From Polytrichum commune (lineage: Eukaryota; Streptophyta; Polytrichopsida; Polytrichales; Polytrichaceae), in assembly GCA_950295325.1 (NCBI GenBank), contig OX485808.1:9240501-9304500 (forward strand): 64,000 bases of DNA. Reading direction: 5' to 3'. Below, one piece after another: positions 37,060-46,890 of this stretch. Under the pieces are notes generated by a model, which was not told where the DNA came from, did not search any database, and was given only the letters and a program-made list of their open reading frames with translations. Numbering within the stretch: position 1 is the stretch's first letter; the number at the start of each line of letters is the position of its first letter. A program made the translations under genes and the position numbers.

Positions 37060-37551
37060 GATGGAACAAAGTGCCTACAAGAGAGAGAGCAAAAGAGCGG
37101 AAGCAGGAACAAGAGTGCCGACAAGAGAGAGAGAGCAGCGAAGGGCAGCGGCGGATATCTGACAGCGAGCGAAGGAGCGGAAGACATTTGGCATCCAAGG
37201 AGCAGACCAGGCAAATGAGATGGATTGACCCAGCTTACCCGGTTATATAGGCCACGGGAACAAGCTTGGGTAGCAGAGCGTGACCCTAGGAAGTGGGAAT
37301 AGGGTTAAGTTGAGAACCGAAGAGACACCAATTAAATTAAGCATGTGCACAAATTAAGTGGATGAATGAGGACAAGATGAATACATAACTACTAAACACC
37401 AAGAGTTATGTAAATCATGGAGACATCTTAATGTGATAGATATAGAAAATAAGAAGTGAAGACCCTAAATCCAGGTTTAAAATAGATGACGTACTATATT
37501 TAGCCGCAACTGATATTCAAGGAATTTTGAAGGAAGCTAGATGTTAAAAAC

Positions 37552-37559
37552 TATATAAG
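37552..37559 (+). promoter_or_regulatory. TATA box of LTR-like copy A
   Basis: TATATAAG in the context AAAACTATATAAGAGGCC. It is identical in copy B at 43785-43792 although surrounding positions differ. Position and context resemble plant LTR retrotransposon promoters. Confidence 0.6.
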
Positions 37560-37920
37560 AGGCCAAAGTTAAGGACCCTAATACACTTCATTTCACCACG
37601 AAGACTCTACATGAGTGTCGGGAGTCTTTGGTCTCTCTCTCAAAGCTTGGGTAGCTATCCGAGGCATATTCAAACCCTAACTCGGGGGTATTAGAAATAA
37701 TATTGCGCCAAGGAAATAAAAGATTTCGGTTTGCTTACCCCGGTACTAAGATTCCTCAAAAGGAATTGGGAGCATGAAAGCATCAAGGTAAATTATGGAA
37801 TGGATCACATTGGTGTGGGTGATGGGAGATACCTTGAAGGAAGGTAAAAGTGCATAATTACTCAACGGTCCGTTCGAGGGGATTTCCAAACCACGAACTC
37901 GAGCCGGCCAAACGAGGAAA

Positions 37921-37928
37921 TGACGTCA
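37921..37928. promoter_or_regulatory. TGACGTCA palindrome (bZIP-type site), copy A
   Basis: A perfect 8-bp CRE/TGA-type palindrome, retained at 44157-44164 in copy B. It lies downstream of the TATA box, so any role would be in the transcribed part of the unit. Known as a bZIP (TGA factor) target; function here is inferred. Confidence 0.45.
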
Positions 37929-38376
37929 TTATAGTGAACGTGGCCACTCATCAATAGGAAGGGAGGTTTCGAGGATGTCGGCGATCGGGCAAGTCACGCC
38001 TATTGTGATTAGATCCTTTAATCATCACACAATGCCGAAACCGAACTAAGGTAAATTAAGGGAAAAGAAGGGGAAACACAGGATTTCGAATGAAAGCTCC
38101 GACCATATTTACATTCCTTGAGACATCCCCTTTGACGAAGGAGGTATTTACTCTAAATCCTTGTAATTGGAGAGCTCCTAGGGATAGGCATGCAAGGTAA
38201 GGAGTATCTCTTATACCCGATACTCTTCTAGTCAATTCAATGGGATTTGAATAAAGGAGGACGGGTGAAGTTAACCCCGTTACATGCATGTGCAAAGGTG
38301 TTGGGCATTAAAAGTTGGATTTCCTAAAGATAATTTGAAATTCATAAGAGACCATGGGTGTTATTATAACATAACG

Positions 38377-38388
38377 TGGTATCGAGTT
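38377..38388 (+). other. Primer-binding-site-like sequence, copy A
   Basis: TGGTATCGAGTT follows a short spacer after a CA-ending terminus. The first seven bases match the standard plant tRNA-iMet primer site. Copy B has TGGTATCAAGTT at 44612-44623. The second half of the site has diverged from the consensus in both. Confidence 0.5.
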
Positions 38389-39085
38389 CGTAAATAAATG
38401 TTGGAGAAACTAGAGAATTCTCATGAGTTCCATTTAGTGAGAGAGTATGCTTGAAGCTATAAACTCTCTTAAGGGAACATTCTTGGAATAATTGAGAGAA
38501 TAAGCAAGGTTTTAGTCATTCAAACCATGAAAGAGTTTGGAATAACTCTCTTAGATAGTAGACATAAGAATGGTGTTCCTCTAAGAACACTTAACCTTGA
38601 CATTAGGATTTAGGGGAACGTTAACTTAGAATCCTAGGGCACCTACCCCTCGGAGATTCACTCGACGAGAATACCATATTAAATTAGTATGCATCAATCC
38701 ACCTTCATAATGGAAACATAAAGAGGGCTAATTTGGATAGGAGTAATGTCTGTGTAAACCGGTCAGTAGCGGGTTACACCGTCTAAGGCTGAGGGTTGAA
38801 GGTGACCTCGACAACAATGCGTAGTTTCCACCCAATATAAGATCTAAGGGTAGGTATTCATGGTTGAGATCCTTGTAAAGGCCGAACTTTGGATTTGTGT
38901 TGTGATTTTTGTCTACTATGAGTCCGAAGGTGTTCTACTTGTGGATTGCGTCAAGGTTAGTGCATTACATTGTTTAATGCATCGACAACGGTACATTGTG
39001 TTTGTGATGGTGCATTGGCATACCTTAATGAAAACCCACGTGTGCATTTTGGCACTCAAAAGGCCCACTTGAGTTGTTGTGCTTA

Positions 39086-39962
39086 AGCCCAAAAGAAAGT
39101 GTCCAAAGGCCGTCCCAAGATGCCTCCAAAATCATAGTCAAGGACCCTCAAATGTAGTGTGAAGCCACATGTGACCGGACCCTCAACCAAATGCTATTTC
39201 AATGAATTTCTATTTGTGCGGGTCTTCACACATGACAAAATAGATCAAATTAATGGTTGTGAGCATTCCGAGTGCCACGGTCTCCCAATGGTTTTGTGTT
39301 AGGCCTAACTCCAAGAAGTGGTTTTAGAAAATAATCCAAGTGACCATGAAACATGATCCATTGGATGCCATGTAGGAATCCATGTGGACTTTACATCCAT
39401 CTTGCATTCACATACTCCGTTGGTCCCTCGAGCATAGTGTGAAGCGAACTTGGACCAGCTCCCCCTTTTCCACCAGTGAGAGTGCTTGAAGTCACGGGGA
39501 GGTCACTCCATTGTAAAGTTAACAACCACGTGTGAACACTTTACATGTAAAAGATCCTACTTTTTACATAAAGCATCACCAAAATGGGTCAAACTTTTAT
39601 CAATTTTTTTTTCATGAGTAGATATACACAGTACTTATTACATAGATAAAAAAAATGGTAACTAAATATGATGATTTGTTTTCTTTATAAAACATACCGT
39701 TTCTAACTAGAATGACATAGAATTGAACTAAAAATTTCATCAAAAAAATTAAGATGACTAAAAATTTCAAAAATATATACAAAAGATACCATCAATGGTT
39801 ATGTATATGTAGAAAAATATCATAAATTTTAAAATTTATCTATGACATGTAATATAGGGGTGGCAAACTTTGTTCGCCAGTGGTGTTCAACTTGACAATG
39901 GAGTGACCTCCCCGTGCTTGAAGTGTATTGGCTCTCAGTCTCGTGTGTGAAGTGGCCCTTAT
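39086..39962 (+). repeat. Left arm of a long inverted repeat (family D), MITE-containing
   Basis: Apart from the MITE at 39493-39916 and its duplicated flank, this ~445-bp arm is the reverse complement of 41833-42248. Shared landmarks are CCCAAAAGAAAGTGTCCAAA, AAGGCCGTCCCAA, CATGTGACCGG/TATGTGACCGG, ATGAATTTCTAT, GAGTGCCA(C/T)GGTCTCCC and GAAGCGAACTTGGACC. Transcription across both arms would form a hairpin with a ~1.87-kb loop. Confidence 0.8.
39493..39916. mobile_element. 424-bp hAT-like MITE with an in-window empty site
   Basis: The left end is CACGGGGAGGTCACTCCATT and the right end is its complement, with perfect inverted ends for at least 20 bp. Exact 8-bp duplications CTTGAAGT lie at 39485-39492 and 39917-39924. 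The opposite arm of the enclosing inverted repeat (near 41877-41887, minus strand) has a single CTTGACGT followed by GTAATGG and no insert. The ends resemble those of the element at 62283-62568 (C(A/T)CGGGG(A/G)G(G/T)TCACTCC), so both belong to one family. No transposase frame. Confidence 0.9.
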
Positions 39963-40099
39963 ATTTGCCAAGTCATATTCCCTTGACGCTCTCTGATGTT
40001 CCCCATCACATATTCTTGAATGTTCAGCCAACCTCCATTTCACTCTTTCTCAAAAAAATAAAAAAAATTCAATATTCTAATATTTTTGGTTTCATCTTA

Positions 40100-40282
40100 A
40101 ACCATCATAACATTATTCAGTTCCATAACAATGTTATGTGGGACTAAAAATATTCCACGGAATATTCCCTCATATGCCCACATTCAGGCTAAATGTGGGA
40201 AATACCAAAGAATTATATGTGGAATATTGTCAGTCCCACAAAACACTGTTATGGATTTGAATAATGTTATGATGATGGGGTT
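40100..40282. mobile_element. 183-bp near-perfect hairpin (TA-flanked foldback MITE or miRNA-like precursor)
   Basis: Two arms of about 88-92 bp are inverted with almost no loop. Left-arm landmarks AACCATCATAACATTATTCA, TCCATAACA.TGTT.TGTGGGACT and CCCACATT.AG all return in reverse on the right arm. TA flanks both ends (40098-40099 and 40283-40284), suggesting a Tc1/mariner-type foldback element. The fold is long and well matched enough to feed small-RNA processing. Open frames on both strands here are palindrome artefacts. Confidence 0.8.
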
Positions 40283-41832
40283 TATAAAGGGTTCCCGTAA
40301 GCCCCAATTGTGCTTCATCCCGCCCAAAGCGCATGCCCCACCACCCTTCTCCTTCCCCAAACCATGTGGACCCTTCAAGCGGAGCAGTACAATCCAAAGA
40401 TTTTGCATCAAATGAGATTGTCCTTTATATTGTGAGATTGCATGATGTAGATAATCTTTATGTGGAAAAATACATGACATGTTTATAAAAGTATCTCAAA
40501 TGCTACCTTCGAGTCCATTCTTGAGACTTAGAGGATGTAGAAAGGGTTATGCGGCTTAACCTCTAAGCATCTAAGGCCCTGATTGGGTCTCTCAAAGCAA
40601 AAAGTAGCGTATTTGAGCTACATACTTTCATTTTCAGCTAATCGTATAGAAAAAAAATGACCTTATCTAAACTCAACATACTCTTCAAATGTAATATCTG
40701 AATAAATGAAACGCTTTGATGTTACTAAAGATTTAAGTTAAGATACCTAGCATGATTGCCTTGTATGCAAATACATATGTTATTTTGATCATCAATGTCT
40801 AGTATGAGTATATTTTTATTTTCTCCTTGACATAAGACAATGTACGTATCTAATAACATTCCAAACACATATATAAATAATATACAAACATATATATATA
40901 TATATATAGAAAATATGATTTCGGAACTTGGTAGAGCTCTTATGAATTATGTATATGGGAGTATATTGAGACCCGACGTCCTTTAGGGTTAAAGAATACA
41001 TGAATAAAATAACATCATACATACCTTGGGTATATCATCATGTTGAGATCATGCTTCATAGTTGAACTAACTAATGTGTTACATGCCTTTCACATGATGC
41101 CCAACTTCTCAACACACTCTTCACACTAGATTCTTTCTTCATCAACTCATACAAATTTCAAGCAAATGTGATTTTATGTTGCATTGAAAGTCTTTGTGAC
41201 TTGGTCAAGGTTTTGTGTCGAGTTTTAAAACAAATTTTGTGTCAAACCTCACGTCGAAACAACATTGAGAACAAGTATTGCTTGATGTCCTTTACCTTCA
41301 AAGCATGTGTTGCTCACTATTTACGTTGAGATATATAAAGTTGTGACAATTTGATGTCGCGTCAATGTTGACACATCGATCCATTCAAACATTGGTGCGC
41401 CAACGATGAGTATGTTTTACAAAAACATATCAACATTAGGCTACCATTTCAATATTGTAAAATGACACTTGGAATTTTGTGAAGTTCTCTTTTTGACTTT
41501 GCAAAATCCTACATTATTCATGCAAAAACAAGTCATGAGCATAATTTCGAACATTCAAAAGAAATTGTGAATGTTTTCCAAGTATTTTAGGGGCACTCCA
41601 TAGTTGAAAATGGCCCATGATTGGTGCTTGTACCTCAAACTAGCATTTCCACAAAGAATCGGAACCGAAAATGTAATGTCATTAAGAATCTATCACACAA
41701 CACTTTCTCCATGACAATGATTTTGAATACACTTTTCCATCACTTTCACCTTGCAATATAAAATTTAGAAAGCGGAAACATGAAAGTTCGGCTACATACA
41801 AGCTGCCACAAAATACACTAAAGTATGTGGGA
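40283..41832. other. Loop of the long inverted repeat, no gene
   Basis: AT-rich sequence with a TA run at about 40888-40908. No open frame over 70 residues, and no bounded element beyond the hairpin. Confidence 0.5.
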
Positions 41833-42248
41833 ATAAAGGGCCACATCACACACGGGACTGAGAGCCCGTGACCATTACACGTCAAGCACTCTCATTCGTG
41901 GAAAGGGCGGAGCCGGTCCAAGTTCGCTTCACACTACGCTTGAGGGACCAACATAGTACATGGCATCAAATGGATCATGTTTCGTGGTCACTTGGACTAT
42001 TTTCAAAAACCATTTCTTGGAGATGGGCCTAACACAAAACCGGGAGACCATGGCACTCCGAATGCTCACAATTGTTGGTTTATTCTATTGTATCATGTGT
42101 GAGGACCCGCATGGATAGAAATTCATCGAAATGGCATTTGGTTGAGGGCCCGGTCACATATGACTTCACACTACACTTGAGGGTCCGTGACCACATTGCA
42201 TGATTTGGAGGTGCTTTGGGACGGCCTTTGGACACTTTCTTTTGGGCT
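41833..42248 (-). repeat. Right arm of the long inverted repeat (family D), empty-site copy
   Basis: Reverse complement of 39086-39962 without the MITE. It has a ~35-base deletion relative to the left arm in the segment after ATGCCATGTA. It retains the unoccupied target of the 39493-39916 insertion. Open frames across it are not conserved in the other arm. Confidence 0.8.
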
Positions 42249-42349
42249 CTCTCAATCTCATGTGCACTCGCCCAGGAGCCATGAAGAGAAAGATGAGGAC
42301 CGAGGAAGCAAGCTGCCGGATAGGAGCTAAAGCCTGCTAAGGTGAGCAG

Positions 42350-45040
42350 CACAAAAAGAGAGAGAGGACGAGAGCCGGGTATCAGAGAAGCCGAAGGAGC
42401 GGCAAAGGACCACCTCCTAAACCCTAAATGCAGCAGACGGTTAGCAGGCCAAGGAGATGGTCCGAGAACCGGCCTACCCGGTTAAGTAGGTAGCGGGAAC
42501 GGGCTCTGGGTACAGGGTTCGGGAGATTTTTGAGCTCAACCGGCTAAAATCCGTCCCTTCATAATTTCTACCGGTTTTTTGAGGATTTTATCGGTTGCAA
42601 ACTTGTTGTCATTAATTTGGATCGGCCAATATCCTATATTTTCTTTCAAGTGTTGGTTAATTTCCTCTTCATTGTAATGACAACCGGCCAAAAACTCGGG
42701 CATTGATAAGTAAGTTGGTTTTCCAATTATATCTACAAATAACATACACTATTCAACAACAATGTCCAGAGAACATATCAACATACAACAATAATATGTA
42801 ATGATATCAACATCCAACAAGAATGATCAACAATTTATCCGTAGCAGGAGTTGAACCTAAAATAAGCCATCAACCGGTTGATGGTCATGGATAAACTCTT
42901 CTATCATACCTAGGTCTTAAAACCTCATATTAGATTTGAGGCCACAACATGATAAAAGAGTAACCTAACATACCATACTATATACAAAAATGAAATTCAC
43001 GAACTATTAGAGTCAAAATCAACAATATCATCTTCACCTTCAAGAGGAAAACGCCCTGAAAGGTATCTTTGTGGATGTGAAAACAACCATCTAAACTTTG
43101 TAGAGTTCCTTCATAAAGCTATGGCTTCCATTAGTACATTATCAAGATCACCACAAAGATCTTCCATAGACACACTCATAATACATTCTAAACGCTAGCT
43201 GTCAACAATGAAATGCAATAATGAAGCAAAAGCATCGTTAAGTTTCATGTGACCTACACGGCTGAGAACCTCCCTCATTCAATATCCGCCCATACCCTCG
43301 GGAGACCCAACTCATTTCCGCCATTTTCTGAGCCTGAGGGGTTAAATTTCCTACATTATCTCATATTGGTCGGTTGATTTCCTATACTCTTCATATTTAA
43401 CTCAGTTATGCAGCCGAAATCTCCCAAAAAAATCGGTAATATTGCAATTTCACTCGGCTAATTTACAACTAGCTGCCGGATCTCCCCAATCATTGCCTGG
43501 GTAGCAAGGCTTAATCTTTCAGTAGTGAGAATAGGGTTGAAGCCGGGAACCAAAGAGGCACCATTTAATTAGAACATGTGCATAAATTAAATGGATGAAT
43601 GAGTATGAGATGAATACATAACTACTAAACACCAAGAATTATGTAAACCATGGAGACATCTTAAGGTGATAGATATAGAAAATAAGAAGTGAAGACCCTA
43701 AATCCATGTTAGAAATAGACGACGTACTATATTTAGCCACAGCTGATATTAAGCGAATTTTGAAGGAAGCTAGATGTTAAAAACTATATAAGAGGCCAAA
43801 GTTAAGGGCCCTAATACACTTCATTTCACCACGAAGACTCTACATGAGTGTCGGGAGTCTTTGGTCTCTCTCTCTCAAAGCTTGGGTAGCTATCCGAGGC
43901 ATATTCGAACCCTAACTCGGGGGGTATTAGAAATAATATTGCGCCAAGGAAATAAAAGATTTTGGTTTGCTTACCCCGGTACTAAGATTCCTCAAAAGGA
44001 ATTGTGAGCATGAAAGCATCGAGGTAAATTATGGAATGGATCACATTGGTGTGGGTGATGGGAGATACCTTGAAGGAAGGTAAAAGTGCATAATTACTCA
44101 ACGGTCCGTTCGAGGGGATTTCCAAACCACGAACTCGAGCCGGCCGAACGAGGAAATGACGTCATTATAGTGAACGTGGCCACTCATCAATAGGAAGGGA
44201 GGTTTTGAGCATGTCGGCAACCGGGCAAGTTACACTTGTCATACTTAGATCTTTAATCATCACGCAATGCCGAAGCCAAACTAAGGTAAATTAAGGGCAT
44301 GAAGGGGAACGTTGGATCCCAAATGAAAGCTTCGCCCATGTGCATATTCTTTGAGACATCCCCTTGGAATGAAGGAGGTATTTACTCTAAATCCTTATGA
44401 TTGGAGAGTTCCTAGGAATGGATCCGCAAGGTATGGAAATATCACTTATGAACGAAATTCTTCTAGTCAATTCAATGGGATTTGATTAAAGGAGGACATG
44501 TCAAGTCAACCCCGTTACATGCATGTGCAAAGGTGTTGGGCATTAAAAGTTGGATTTCCTAAAGACAATTTGAAATTCATAAGAGACCAAAGGTGTTATT
44601 ACAACATAACATGGTATCAAGTTTGTAAATAAATGTTGGAGAAACTAGAGAATTCTCATGAGTTCCATTTAGTGAGAGAGTATGCTTGAAGCTATAAACT
44701 CTCTTAATGGAACATTCTTGGAATAATTGAGAGAATAAGGAAGGTTTTAATCATGCAAACCATGAAAGATATTGTATACAAGAATGGGGTGTTCCCTCTA
44801 AAACACTTCACCTCGACATTAGGATTTAGGGGAACATAAGCTTGAAAACTTAGCTAGGGCACTTTCTCCTTAGAGATTCACCAAGAGAAAACATCATGTT
44901 AACTATTAGGAACATTGTGCATAAGACCACCTTCAAGATTAGAAGTTTTATAAGCAAGCTAATTTGGATAGTAGTGTTTGTGTAAACCGGTCAGCAGCGG
45001 GTTACACCGTCTAAGGCTGAGGGTTGAAGGTGACCTCGAC
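42350..45040 (+). repeat. LTR-like repeat unit, copy B, interrupted
   Basis: Same unit and orientation as 37060-38814. Blocks 42350-42512 and 43496-45040 together match copy A; the gap is the family C element at 42513-43495. It keeps the TATA box (43785-43792), the TGACGTCA site (44157-44164), the primer-site-like sequence (44612-44623) and the same abrupt end (GGTGACCTCGACA). Small indels and many substitutions against copy A show the two are not recent duplicates. No coding capacity. Confidence 0.65.
42513..43495 (+). mobile_element. 983-bp long member of family C, inserted in LTR-like copy B
   Basis: Left end CAGGGTTCGGGAGATTTT and right end complement CAATGATTGGGGAGATCCGG form imperfect inverted repeats. 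The flanks TCTGGGTA (42505-42512) and CCTGGGTA (43496-43503) match at seven of eight. Copy A has a single CTTGGGTA there, giving the empty site. The interior again carries CCGGTT/CCGGCT motifs. No transposase frame was recognised; the minus-strand 69-residue frame at 42536-42745 is unassigned. Confidence 0.75.
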
Positions 45041-45795
45041 ATCTCATGGTCACGGCTCTTGGCTCGTGTGTGAAGTGGCCCTAAGTGGCTCATTTTCCTT
45101 GTACTCCATTTTATGTGGATCATATATGCGTCTTTGTATGCATGTTGCATTAGCAAATCTATGATGAAATATCCACAAAAATTTGGTTGAGAATTGGACC
45201 TCATTGGATTTAGTTATGATTATTGGAAGTGCATGTTTGTTGATTCTTTAAGTGATTTCATAGGTCCCTCCCAATTGCGTTCATTATTAAGTGTAGCATA
45301 GTTAACATAATTTGAAAAGGTAATCCAATCTCTATTAAGTATGTGTCCTTATGGTGTTTGTTCTTTGATCTCTCACCTAATCACACACCAATCAAACATA
45401 GTTGTATGATTAAGAAAAGTCGCATTGAATAACACCCACATAAGACACATGATGAGGGTACTTAGAACCATGTTAGTGTGTAATTAGCTCATTAGGTGTC
45501 GTTTCCAAGACACATGATGAGTGTGTAAAGATAAACTTAAAGGCAATAAGTAAACATGATGTGATTCTATGATAGGAGTTATGCAATTCTAAAATGAGAC
45601 CTCTTGAATCCATCATAGCACACTCCAACATAATACTTAATAATTCATAGCTAATTATAAAATGATAAATTAAATTCCAAAAAATTGACCAACTTTTATT
45701 CAGTTCCTCTACAAAGGAAACAAATTGCATGCCAAATTACATGTGTACATAAATATCAAAATTGCTCAAGTTGTAGTTTTTTATAATAGGGCAAC
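45041..45795. other. Intergenic, partly family D-like
   Basis: The first ~60 bases (CATGGTCACGGCTCTTGG, CTCGTGTGTGAAGTGGCCCT) match the outer end of the inverted-repeat arms at 39925-39962 and 41833-41880. So LTR-like copy B sits next to, or inside, another family D fragment. The rest holds no recognised feature. Confidence 0.45.
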
Positions 45796-46309
45796 TTACC
45801 TTATGACCCCATCCCACTTGACTTTACCATATAACCAAAGTCTTTCCTAAAAATCGGGTAAAGCTCTCTCACTTATAGTGGAAGCATCCGGCTATCCCAA
45901 TGCACCTACAAGAACTTGCTCCAAAGATTTTCGAGTAGCTTTTAGTTAAGTAGTTTTCACACATGTTCATTGTTTTATCTACCAAGCAATGAATGTTGGC
46001 TAGTTTTTGTCCCATCCCCAAATGCCATACCACTCATCTATCTTACCATCAGTTTTTGTTAATGAAGTTCCTCGTGCCCTTATAGCTAAGACTAAAAACA
46101 ACCACTACAAGGAAAACACGAAAAAATGATTGGGATTTATGACTAATATAGGTAAGAAAGTGCATTGATAACTAGCATTATTTTTAGTCCTCAACCTGGT
46201 CATGTCGGACCAGTCGCTCCAGACAAAATGACTATGGTCATATGGGATAATTTTTGTTCCCCATGGGGTTTTGGGACCTCGTTTTGGGCTGCCCCTCGAC
46301 ACTTCGTCA

Positions 46310-46890
46310 TTTTTTATTATATTTAGTCATACCTATGTAATTATATTTAGTCATGTGTAGTTCTATCTTTTGACTAGAATTAGTCATGTTTTGTATTTAT
46401 ATGACAACATAATTTTCACTACGTGTAGTTATATGACATGTACATTCGTTCATTAACAACTACTATTAGTCATATTGTGACTTAAAATAATTATATGATA
46501 CATGAATGTTTGTTAAAATGAGTCATCTTTGGTGTTTTGTGTTATGAGGGGTTAGTCATTATTTTTGGTCTAGTAATAAGCATTTCAATTTTGATGACTA
46601 AATGTAGTCATTTCATATAACTATAAATAGTATATTAAAAAATTGAAAGTTATATTCATGACAATTATACTATTAGTATGAACAAGATAACTAAGTATAG
46701 TCATCATTTCAAATATTTTACTCCATAATATGATCAAATGTAGTCATTATATTTAAATAATTTACAATAAAATATGACTGAGCATAGTCATCATATTCAA
46801 ATAGTGTACTACAAAAGATGAATCTGTATAGTCAATATATTGAAATATTTTACTACAATAGATGACAAAGCATAGTCAATGTCTACATAG
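46310..46890. repeat. Subterminal AGTCAT repeats, left end of the CACTA element
   Basis: TTTAGTCAT, TAGTCAT and variants recur many times at short spacing in both orientations. Matching clusters occur at about 47484-47655, 48760-48945 and 51180-51420. In En/Spm elements, short subterminal repeats bind the element-encoded protein; the same role is inferred here. Confidence 0.65.

Larger units (their letters stand above)
37060..38814 (+). repeat. LTR-like repeat unit, copy A
   Basis: A ~1.75-kb block closely repeated in the same orientation at 42350-45040. It has LTR-like hallmarks: TATATAAG at 37552-37559, CT-rich sequence about 80 bp downstream, and at 38377-38388 a TGGTATCGAGTT resembling the initiator-Met tRNA primer site (TGGTATCAGAGC), preceded by an AACA terminus at 38371. 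Homology to copy B continues about 430 bp past the primer site and ends abruptly in GGTGACCTCGACA. So each copy is an LTR plus leader, not one LTR of a pair. No gag or pol frame is present. Confidence 0.65.

Noticed and set aside
36967-37250. Overlapping Arg/Glu/Lys-rich frames near 37.1 kb on both strands
   Set aside because: They arise from a GA-rich low-complexity tract at the start of LTR-like copy A.
37060-45040. One intact LTR retrotransposon with LTRs at 37-38.4 kb and 43.5-44.6 kb
   Set aside because: Homology between the copies continues about 430 bp past the primer-site-like sequence, and nothing between them resembles gag, protease, reverse transcriptase or integrase. Two separate non-autonomous units fit better.
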